The notes under the pieces were generated by a model. That model was not told the origin of the DNA. It made no database searches and saw nothing but the letters and a program-made list of their open reading frames with translations. Positions 54,740 through 61,710 of a stretch of DNA of 64,000 nt are shown in pieces (the first letter of the stretch is position 1; every line of letters begins with the position of its first letter). The translations under genes and the position numbers were made by a program. The DNA comes from Bacillus sp. 2205SS5-2 (GTDB lineage Bacteria > Bacillota > Bacilli > Bacillales > Bacillaceae_K), in contig NZ_JAYKTS010000005.1 in the NCBI RefSeq assembly GCF_037024155.1, positions 1-64,000 on the forward strand. Direction: 5' to 3'.

Positions 54740-55702
54740 TTAATCTTTTTCTTTCATAATTGAGTATGCACCACTAAACATTGCAAATAATAATCCTGCA
54801 ATAGGGAACAAAATCCAATTAATATACCATAAGTGAAAGATAAACCCACTAATCAAGAAAAGAATAACAGTAAAAGGCCATAAAATTGCTGCAAAGGCAC
54901 CTATTACTTTGTTTGTATGTTTTGGAATGGAGTATTCATTAATTTTTAATAGCTTTTGATAGCTTTCTCTTTTCAAACCAAAATATATTAATATATAAAC
55001 AGCTACAGCAATGATAAGCAAAAGTACTACTACTCCATAGCTAATTGCATCCGTATTAAAAGCTGCAGCTATCATTAAATAAAGTGGCGACAAGATACAC
55101 AAAACCACACCGGTAATTAGTGACATTGTATAGGTGGAGCGAAAAGAATCATATTCTTTTTCAATAGAGTTTTTCACATGAACAGGCAATTCAAAATGAA
55201 ATTCTATTTGCTTGTACTTATCTAAGCCCATTCCTGCATAGATGAACATACCAACCGCTACAGCCACAAGTGAAAGTAACGAAATGACTCCGACAAAACC
55301 CCCTACTTCTTGTGAAATACCTGTAAAGATCCGCACGCCTATTAATTCAGTAAATAACAATAACAAAGATACGCCAATCAAACACAAACCTACACCCATA
55401 CCAATGAACATACTATATCTTTTATTTGCCTCCAAATAATCGTTTACTTCTTCCTCTGATAGAATTGGAAGATCTCCGGTTTTCTCTTTATGATCTATGT
55501 CAAATTCCTTTATTAACTCATTAATATTACCAAACTCAGACATAACGATTCCGATTACTTCGTTTTCTGACTTCCCACTTCTTTTCAATTCATAATATTT
55601 GTCTTCCATGTTGGTTAGCATGTCTTCTTTCAATGCTTCCATTTCTTTAGTCTTTGGCAAATGTGCAAACATATTGTTCAAATAATTAATAATGGTATCC
55701 AC
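54740..55702 (-). CDS. HAAS/DUF1700-type membrane protein paired with PadR
   Basis: 320 residues. The N-terminal 65 residues form the HAAS/permease-prefix helical domain (LKEDMLTNMEDKYYELKRSGKSENEV). The rest has about seven hydrophobic helices. Such proteins are usually co-transcribed with a PadR regulator and may act as membrane sensors or ABC accessory proteins. The start lies one base after the PadR stop, so the two are coupled. Function is unknown. Confidence 0.8.
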   Translation of the reverse strand: MDTIINYLNNMFAHLPKTKEMEALKEDMLTNMEDKYYELKRSGKSENEVIGIVMSEFGNINELIKEFDIDHKEKTGDLPILSEEEVNDYLEANKRYSMFIGMGVGLCLIGVSLLLLFTELIGVRIFTGISQEVGGFVGVISLLSLVAVAVGMFIYAGMGLDKYKQIEFHFELPVHVKNSIEKEYDSFRSTYTMSLITGVVLCILSPLYLMIAAAFNTDAISYGVVVLLLIIAVAVYILIYFGLKRESYQKLLKINEYSIPKHTNKVIGAFAAILWPFTVILFLISGFIFHLWYINWILFPIAGLLFAMFSGAYSIMKEKD

Positions 55703-56032
55703 TTAAAACTCCTCCTTAATAAATTTATTAATTACTTCCTTTGTTAACTCCCATTCTTTACACTTTTCTTTATAATAGTTAATCCCTGATCGTGTAATCT
55801 TATAATAGGTCCGCCTCTTCCCAAATGTCTCATCTTTATAGAATGATTCAATGTAACCGTTTTTCAACAAACGATTGAATGCTGAATATAATGTTGTTTC
55901 CTTTATGATGTACTTTTCATGTGATAGTTCTTTTACGTTCTTTGAGATTTCATATCCGTAAGAATCATTTTCCAATAACATATAGAGAATAATTGTGTCA
56001 TTATAACCTCGCATAACATCACTGCTAATCAA
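55703..56032 (-). CDS. PadR-family transcriptional regulator
   Basis: 109 residues. It has a TTG start with AAAGGAG before it. The winged helix is clear: ILYMLLENDSYGYEISKNV, then ETTLYSAFNRLLKNGYIESF and KRRTYYKITRSGINYY, ending in a C-terminal dimerisation helix. PadR proteins repress their own operon. A long palindrome (56098-56141) lies about 66 bases upstream. The partner HAAS protein is encoded immediately downstream. Confidence 0.9.
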   Translation of the reverse strand: MISSDVMRGYNDTIILYMLLENDSYGYEISKNVKELSHEKYIIKETTLYSAFNRLLKNGYIESFYKDETFGKRRTYYKITRSGINYYKEKCKEWELTKEVINKFIKEEF

Positions 56033-56097
56033 ATATATTCTCCTTTCTCATAGTTCATACCCTTTTAGGTTTTACCGCAATTAATAATATTCACTTC

Positions 56098-56141
56098 ATC
56101 TGTCGTAGTAATTTGAGTATACCCTATTTACTACGACAGAT
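56098..56141. promoter_or_regulatory. Long palindrome, candidate PadR operator over a promoter
   Basis: ATCTGTCGTAGTAA (56098-56111) is repeated in inverse at 56128-56141. The 16-base spacer holds a -10-like TATACT on the minus strand, with a weak -35 TTATCT 16 bases upstream. The palindrome would be an autoregulatory operator. There is no T tract in the right place, so it is not a terminator. Confidence 0.65.
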
Positions 56142-56143
56142 AA

Positions 56144-56187
56144 AGTAAAAAAAAAAATTTATCACACAAATACTGTATTTGCGTGAT
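56144..56187 (-). terminator. Terminator on the minus strand upstream of the padR operator
   Basis: A 13-bp inverted repeat (56161-56173 and 56175-56187) with one mismatch, ATCACACAAATAC/GTATTTGCGTGAT. On the minus strand a run of T follows (the A run at 56149-56157). It would stop transcription coming from the right before padR. Confidence 0.55.
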
Positions 56188-56723
56188 ACTCAATTTCCTT
56201 TTTCTGCCTTTCCTTCGAGTATGAAATCATCAAACTTTTCCTCTGCCACTTCGCTTAAATCAATGCAACTAACGATGAATCAACCATTGGTACACATAAA
56301 AGAAGGGAGATTCCTACTAAAAGATCCGAAGACAAAGGGGTCTATTCGTGAAATCACATTACCTTCAAATTTGATTCCGCTCTTTAAAAGATTCCAAGCA
56401 CAGCGATTTAGAGAAAAAGAATTACTACAAGACAAGTGGTGTGGTAACTACTTCTTTGTATTTGCAAACGAATTTTGTCTACCTTACTATGAATCTTACG
56501 CAAGAACAAAATGGATAAGATTTTTAAAACGAAATAAACTTCAGTATATCCGACCACACGACCTTCGCCACGCATCAGCCACTTACTTATCGTCACAAAG
56601 AATAGACCTTAAACAATAAATGACAGATTAGGGCATATCACTACAAGAATTACGGCTGCATCTATGCTCAAAGAACAAAGGAAACGGATCGTTCAGCATC
56701 AGACTTGTTCAGTTTCTAATTAA
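56179..56723 (+). pseudogene. Tyrosine recombinase (integrase), catalytic C-terminal part, frameshifted
   Basis: The frame has DPKTKGSIREITLP, then IRPHDLRHASATYL (HxxR box), and breaks after DLKQ. One added A in the run near 56616 would restore NDRLGHITTRIT and the C-terminal TAASMLKEQ. The tyrosine that should sit near here reads as M-L, so it may also be lost. The N-terminal core-binding domain is missing. This is a dead integrase remnant. Confidence 0.65.
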
Positions 56724-56732
56724 ATATCACAC

Positions 56733-56766
56733 AAAAGACCTTCAAAACATATTGAAGGTCTTTTTT
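56733..56766. terminator. Terminator between the integrase remnant and the histidine phosphatase
   Basis: AAAAGACCTTCAA/TTGAAGGTCTTTTTT with a 6-base loop. It can serve both the plus-strand integrase remnant and the minus-strand phosphatase that stops at 56773. Confidence 0.85.
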
Positions 56767-56772
56767 ACTCTA

Positions 56773-57318
56773 TCATTCTATCCATAATCGTTTAACTTGG
56801 AATTCATTTTTAAAAATTCTCAATTGGTACACGTCTGGATTACTCAAACTTTTCCATTGCTCAAAGCCAAAATTCTGATTATAGTGATTTAATAATAGGG
56901 ATATAATTCCTCCATGTGCCACGATAATCGTATTTTCAGAATTACTTTCCAAAATATCAGTTACAACTTCTACAATTCGATTCCTGGCTTCGATACTCGA
57001 TTCTCCACCTTCATACTTTAAATACATATCATTGAATGTAGCTTCCAGTTTATCCATCCAATCTGGAAAAAAGATTGAACCAAGGACACGTTCGCTTAAT
57101 CGACTATCCATTTCAATTTCTATATTCTTGTTCTCGACAAATGGCTTTATCGTTTGAATAGCTCGTAAGAATGGACTGGAAATAACTCTATCAACTCTAA
57201 AATCTAATAAAAAATCAGATAATTCACCCGCTTGAATAAATCCATTTTCTGTTAATTTTGAATCAGAAGATTGCCCAATAGCTTCACAATGCCTTATTAT
57301 GTAAATGTTTTTATTCAT
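56773..57318 (-). CDS. Histidine phosphatase (phosphoglycerate mutase-like) family protein
   Basis: 181 residues. IIRHCEAIGQS has the catalytic His in an R-H-C motif in place of the commoner R-H-G. RVISSPFLRAIQTI, ERVLGSIF and IVAHGGIISLLL complete the active site. Its substrate is unknown; with no pathway neighbours, it is unlikely to be a glycolytic mutase. GGGAGGAAGT precedes the ATG. A terminator follows. Confidence 0.8.
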   Translation of the reverse strand: MNKNIYIIRHCEAIGQSSDSKLTENGFIQAGELSDFLLDFRVDRVISSPFLRAIQTIKPFVENKNIEIEMDSRLSERVLGSIFFPDWMDKLEATFNDMYLKYEGGESSIEARNRIVEVVTDILESNSENTIIVAHGGIISLLLNHYNQNFGFEQWKSLSNPDVYQLRIFKNEFQVKRLWIE

Positions 57319-57871
57319 ACTTCCTCCCTATCAAACCTCACAAGGCAATATTTGCACTCTTAATGATCTCAGCCCTTTTAATACTCACTTTTACAAAATA
57401 GGGAGCATTAGGGTTGTTGAGCTGTCATCCTGTTTACTGACTCTACTCCGTCAGGACTGTTGGGAATCGCCTTATCAGATTCATATTTAAATAGAAAAAC
57501 TATATCAACTACGTTTTCATCTAAAACTGCTATAAAAAATGTACTATGGACGTATATTCATTGCTCTTTCACTTTTACATCCACTTCTTCACTTATTTCA
57601 CCGTTCTTTCTAAAATATCTGATGAATTTCCTTCCTGTTCAAAATACGTTACCAATTAGACCTAATACTTCCTTTTCAGCATCTTCTCCCCTCCCGAATA
57701 TACCCCCTTTACACATTATACGTGTATCTTTTTCCATTTAAAGTTTATTTGCTTGAATAATCTAAATTCTAAGCACATATTCAAAGGCATTACTTGTTAA
57801 GGAAGTGTTTTTATATGCGAGATAGTGGTTCTTATATTCTTGTATGGGATAGGAAGATTGCTTTAATAAAA
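57319..57871. other. Intergenic interval, no feature seen
   Basis: Short frames in this interval have no ribosome binding site and no recognisable residues. I see no structure I can support. Confidence 0.4.
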
Positions 57872-57910
57872 GGCTCTTTTCGTATACATTGTGGCTATTT
57901 CACCTAAAAG
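57872..57910 (+). repeat. Left end of the MITE-like repeat, joined to an IS630 remnant
   Basis: GGCTCTTTTCGTATACATTG followed by TGGCTATTTCACCTAAAAG. Then the sequence becomes the decayed IS630 transposase gene. Confidence 0.6.
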
Positions 57911-58841
57911 GGTTTTCGGTTCGAAAAAACAGCTGAACGAAGGGGACACAGCACATCTACTATCGGGAATTACATCAAACGATACCGTGAAAATGGAGTG
58001 GATTGATTAGAGATGAGCTATTCTCCAGGTACTCCACGCCACCTAACGACTGAACAAGTGAAAAAATTCGGGACAGGTGAAAAAAAAAACGCCAGCAGAA
58101 GTAGGTTTTGAAACAACGATGAACTGGACAAGTCCACTTTTAAGTGAGTGGATGAAGCGTGAGTTTGGCTTGACTTACTCAAAGCGAGGTGTTCTAAAGC
58201 TCCTACACCGACTAGGATTTAGTCATACCAGACTTACTTACACGCTAGAGAAAGCATACCAAAAAAACAAAATGCGCTTCGAGAGACACTTAGCGGTTTT
58301 AAAAAAAACTAGAAAATGGAGAGCTTGATACACTTTTATTTGAAGATGAGTCTTCTATTCGTGATTATTTAACGATTGGCTACACATGGTTTCCAAAAGG
58401 AGAGTAAAGAATTATACCTACTTATGGTAAACACCAAAGTGTGAAGCTTTTAGGTGTATTAGATTATGAAAAAGACTCTGTCGCTTGTATGGAAGAAGAA
58501 CAATTTAATGCTGAAACATTTCTTCGTTTTCTTGAAAATGTACTAAAACGATATCCTACAGGTAAAATTGTGATGGTTCTTGATTCCGCAAGGATCCACC
58601 ATGCAAAATTGATTCAACCCTTCTTAGAGCAACACGAAGATCGATTAGCTTTCGTTTTTTTATCACCATTTAGCCCTCAATTAAATCCAATCGAAGGCTT
58701 GTGGAAATGGTTGAAAACATCTGTCATTTACAATTTTTTTATAGCTCTGTGGCTGACATTAGAAAGAATGTTCAAGCTTTCATCTCTGAAATTAACCAAA
58801 AGCCCGAGGAAGTCATTGATCGTTTATGTCTTAACGTATAG
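57911..58841 (+). pseudogene. IS630-family transposase, multiply broken
   Basis: In pieces: an HTH (KTAERRGHSTSTIGNYIKRYRENG), the SYSPGTPRHLTTEQ linker, MKREFGLTYSKRGVLKLLHRLG, FEDESSIRDYL, VLDSARIHHAKLIQPF, and LSPFSPQLNPIEGLWKWLK. These give the D-D-E catalytic triad of IS630/Tc1-mariner enzymes. An in-frame TGA, frameshifts at two A runs, a TAA near 58406 and another frameshift in a T run make it inactive. The N-terminus is missing. Confidence 0.8.
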
Positions 58842-58933
58842 TTTCTTCAGTGCGTTTAAAATATATGATCGATTTAGAAAATGTTCCACAACCAATCGAG
58901 GGAGATATTCCTGACTAGGATATAATACGAGAA

Positions 58934-58977
58934 AAAAGGGTTATAGGTGGGATTTATTCCTTGTCAGGACCCTTTTT
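58934..58977 (-). terminator. Terminator of the DoxX-like gene
   Basis: AAAAAAGGGT pairs with the ACCCTTTTTT at the other side of a 24-base loop. It lies past the stop at 59033 on the minus strand. Confidence 0.6.
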
Positions 58978-59032
58978 TAAACCTTTCTTGGTCATAACTC
59001 AACGAGAGAATAGTTTTTAGTTTAATTCAGGT

Positions 59033-59575
59033 TTATGAATTAATAGTTATTTTATCTTTGTTAGGTAGTACGGACATTGTTTTTCCTCTTTGTTTCCTAT
59101 TGAAATTCAAAAGAGTATTTAGCTTAAAGTATTTATCGAGACTGAGATAATACACATCTGACTTGAAAATTATTAATGAAAATGCACTTGTATAAAGCAC
59201 AAGACTCATTAAATTCATATTTCCAGAAAGAATGAAATTTATATGCATAAAGAGACAAATAAAAATAGAAGGAATGGTAAATAAACCGAATAAAAGGAAT
59301 ACTCCAAGTATAATTTGGACAATTGGGATAACATAATTCAACACCATTACTTGTTCTAAAGCTATATTTTCTAGAAAAAACTTATAAAAAGATGGGACAT
59401 TAGACTTTTGTAAAGAATCTAATAGATATTCTCTCAAAAATAAACTTGGCTCTTTAAACCATAATTTTTCAGTAATTTTGGTTATTCCTGCTAGTAACCA
59501 ACCTACCCCAAAAAGAATACGCATTAAAACAATAAGAGATGAAAAACCCCCTACTTTATCAATTTCATTTTTCAT
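59033..59575 (-). CDS. DoxX-like small membrane protein
   Basis: 180 residues, four to five hydrophobic helices. LMRILFGVGWLLAGITKITEKLW at the N-terminus and VVPIVQIILGVFLLFG-like NYVIPIVQIILGVFLLFGLF are typical of DoxX/TQO small-subunit-like proteins. Such proteins are linked to respiratory or redox stress functions. AAGGAGG is 8 bases before the ATG. It stands alone among mobile-element debris. The C-terminal 30 residues are charged and vary in the family. Confidence 0.7.
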   Translation of the reverse strand: MKNEIDKVGGFSSLIVLMRILFGVGWLLAGITKITEKLWFKEPSLFLREYLLDSLQKSNVPSFYKFFLENIALEQVMVLNYVIPIVQIILGVFLLFGLFTIPSIFICLFMHINFILSGNMNLMSLVLYTSAFSLIIFKSDVYYLSLDKYFKLNTLLNFNRKQRGKTMSVLPNKDKITINS

Positions 59576-59817
59576 AAGATACCTCCTTTCTGACTCTTAG
59601 GGATTTTTTATGTAAAAAAATCATTAAACATGGTTAGGTTTACTAATAAATCCTATGCCTTATGCGATACAATGTTTCTTTCACGCATAAAAGTTTACCA
59701 CGGGCAAAATATATTGTAAATACATTTAGAACTAATAAAGTGTGAATGTAGTATAGATGTATGGACACAACTTAGTTAAGTATTACTATTGAAATAACGA
59801 GAGGACGTGTCCGTATT

Positions 59818-59964
59818 ATGAGTCAAAAAAGTTATAGCCAAGAATTCAAATAAACAGTAGTCGTGCTTTATCGCTCGGGTACACCCGTCAGTCAATTATC
59901 TAGCGAATATGGTATTTCAGAAGTAATAATTTACAAATGGATTAAACAACATTCTCCTATTTAA
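59818..59964 (+). pseudogene. IS3-family OrfA N-terminal remnant
   Basis: The frame MSQKSYSQEFK, then an in-frame TAA, then TVVVLYRSGTPVSQLS and EYGISEVIIYKWIKQ is the helix-turn-helix of an IS3/IS150-type OrfA. It ends after 49 codons. The upstream sequence TGGACACAACTTAGTTAAG may be the left end of the element. OrfB is absent. Confidence 0.7.
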
Positions 59965-60222
59965 TGCTGCCATTTTACCTAAGACCAATTATTTTAAACA
60001 CACTCAAATCTTACAATCATTTTTTCAGACAAGACACTCCTTTAGATAACCATAACCGAAGAGTGAAAACGGAGTAACTTTTTTATAAACATCATGACTT
60101 TATTTAAATTCCAAAATAGCCGATACAGTACAAATTTGTTTCGAATCTATCAGTGTTATCCTTATTAAAACCACATTTTGTAAACGGACGCTATTTGTTG
60201 AAGAAAAAGCATCCATTAAGAC

Positions 60223-60251
60223 AAAAACGCCCTAAATATTGGGCGTTTTTT
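60223..60251 (+). terminator. Orphan rho-independent terminator
   Basis: AAAAACGCCC/GGGCGTTTTT with an 8-base loop and a T tract. No intact gene lies before it on the plus strand, so its gene has decayed. Confidence 0.75.
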
Positions 60252-60306
60252 GTGATCATTTAAAAATTTTGGGTGTTCCTATATAAGAGAAGCCACCAAT
60301 GGAATG

Positions 60307-60560
60307 CTACTCTTTTACTACGATATCTGTATCATTAGTGTCGTTTTCACTTCCTTTGAATCTAATAGCTAATAGTGTTCCAACAAGTACTCCTGAAACA
60401 AAAATACCATAAATATACCCATTGAAGAACAAGTATTCATGTACTGATTAATTATACTTCCTTTATATCCTTCTTCAAATGGATTATATGGATGACCTTC
60501 TAAAGTACTTAATATATTTGAAACACCATTAACACTCACTTCTACCACATTTAGGCTACC
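60307..60560 (-). pseudogene. Broken small membrane protein, unknown family
   Basis: The 5' part reads NILSTLEGHPYNPFEEGYKG in one frame. After a one-base shift the frame continues GIFVSGVLVGTLLAIRFKGS and ends DTDIVVKE. A single membrane helix near the C-terminus is evident. I do not recognise the family. The start is not clear. Confidence 0.5.
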
Positions 60561-60583
60561 TAAAAGAGTAGGAGGAGTTTAGT

Positions 60584-61135
60584 ATGAAAGGAACTATTAC
60601 TAAGAGAGGAAACACTTATAGTTACAAAGAGGAGATTGGAAAGAATTCTGTGACAGGGAAACGAATGCAAAAGACAAAAGGAGGCTTTGAAAGAAAAAAG
60701 GATGCAGAAAAAGCACTAGCAAAACTTCTTATGGAACTTGATGAGCACGAGATGTTGAGCCAAGTAATGACAGAGCTCGAAATACACAAAAAAAAGCAAA
60801 TGCACTGGAAAAATCGCTTAGGTCCTACCTATCATAACTCCAACATGGTTGTTACAACAGAAATGGGAAAGCACCAAGATCCCAGGAATCTTTTACGTGT
60901 GATGAAAAGAATTTGCGATAACGCTGAAGTTAAAAGAGTTCGTTTTCATGATTTACGCCACACCCATGCATCTATTTTATTCTCAAAAGGGATTGATTCC
61001 GTAAGAGTGGCCACTCGCCTTGGACACGCCAATCCTAAGATTACCTTCCTGACCTTGGCACACTTACTTCCCAATACCCAAGATGAAGTGGCAGAAATTT
61101 TTGAAGAAGAACTCAATTGGACTTGTGAACAATAG
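60584..61135 (+). CDS. Tyrosine-type integrase, internally deleted and probably inactive
   Basis: 183 residues against about 370. The N-terminal arm-binding domain is intact (MKGTITKRGNTYSY, then KDAEKALAKLLMELDE). After residue 60 it jumps to VRFHDLRHTHASILFSKGID and VATRLGHANPKIT, so the core-binding domain and first catalytic Arg are missing in frame. The catalytic Tyr, expected in the T-Y-A-H-L-L-P box, is a Leu (LTLAHLLPN). A strong AGGAGGAG precedes the ATG. It may still bind DNA. It ends 91 bases before a tRNA gene. Confidence 0.75.
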   Translation: MKGTITKRGNTYSYKEEIGKNSVTGKRMQKTKGGFERKKDAEKALAKLLMELDEHEMLSQVMTELEIHKKKQMHWKNRLGPTYHNSNMVVTTEMGKHQDPRNLLRVMKRICDNAEVKRVRFHDLRHTHASILFSKGIDSVRVATRLGHANPKITFLTLAHLLPNTQDEVAEIFEEELNWTCEQ

Positions 61136-61173
61136 CTCCTTTCGAGAATAAACGAAGGAATATCGTCCAAACC

Positions 61174-61215
61174 AAAAAGAGCCTCCACCCCTTGGTACAT
61201 AAAGGATGGAAGCTC
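61174..61215 (-). terminator. Terminator after tRNA-Val
   Basis: GAGCCTCCACC pairs with GGATGGAAGCTC with a bulge; on the minus strand TTTTTGG follows. It lies just past the tRNA 3' end. Confidence 0.7.
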
Positions 61216-61226
61216 ATCAAATGGTA

Positions 61227-61298
61227 TGATCTGAGAGGGATTCGAACCCCCGACCCCGTCCCTGTCAAGGACGTATTCTCCCGCTGAACTATCAGATC
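61227..61298 (-). tRNA. tRNA-Val (anticodon GAC)
   Basis: A cloverleaf fits on the minus strand. The acceptor stem is GATCTGA/TCAGATC, the D arm GTTC/GAAT, the anticodon stem CGTCC/GGACG with loop TTGACAG (anticodon GAC), and the T arm GGGGG/CCCTC with loop TTCGAAT. The 3' CCA is not encoded (TACCA follows instead). Length is 72 bases. It stands alone, not in a tRNA cluster. Confidence 0.88.
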
Positions 61299-61431
61299 AG
61301 AATGATTCAGTACATTTATTATTATAATTTATTTTTTAGCAATGTCAATGAATTTTTAATGCATTTCATTTTGATTGAATAAAGAACAAATGTTCGTATA
61401 TACTATTTATATACAACGGAGGTGATGTATC

Positions 61432-61653
61432 ATGAAGGATCTCTATACTTCAAAATCTAGGAAAATTGCACTTGAAATGATTTACCATTCCAAGAATGGA
61501 GTGTGTACAAAAAGAAAAGTAATCGTTACGTCCATCTCTAATACACATATTCGAGCTTATTGTTTAATTAGAAAAGAAATTCGGACGTTTTCATTGGCCA
61601 ATATACTCGCCACTCAACCCCTTCCTCATTCAGACACATCCTTTTCAGCCTAA
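61432..61653 (+). CDS. Small WYL-like protein
   Basis: 73 residues. The pattern VIVTSISNTHIRAYCLIRKEIRTFSLANI resembles the core strands of a WYL domain, a ligand-binding fold of some regulators. The WYL triplet itself is not present. GGAGGTG lies 7 bases before the ATG. It is alone, so it would be a stand-alone domain. The function is unknown. Confidence 0.5.
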   Translation: MKDLYTSKSRKIALEMIYHSKNGVCTKRKVIVTSISNTHIRAYCLIRKEIRTFSLANILATQPLPHSDTSFSA

Positions 61654-61681
61654 TTCCACACCCTAATTTTAAATACAAGAA

Positions 61682-61706
61682 AACCTCTAGGAAGATCCTA
61701 GAGGTT
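61682..61706. terminator. Terminator of the TRAP operon
   Basis: AACCTCTAGGA/TCCTAGAGGTT with a 3-base loop, a perfect 11-bp stem. It lies just past the stop at 61711 (minus strand). It may also end the plus-strand WYL-like gene. Confidence 0.75.
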
Positions 61707-61710
61707 GATT

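Larger units (their letters stand above)
59576..60583. other. Remnant-rich interval
   Basis: Contains an IS3 orfA remnant, an orphan terminator and a broken membrane-protein gene. I find no intact gene. Confidence 0.5.

Noticed and set aside
57460-57741. Plus-strand frame of 93 codons
   Set aside because: Low-complexity Ser/Phe/Pro composition, no ribosome binding site and no neighbour support.
57911-58841. IS630 remnant as the source transposase of the MITE family
   Set aside because: IS630/Tc1-type elements duplicate TA, whereas the best MITE copies show 8-bp duplications. The junction looks like chance insertion or deletion.
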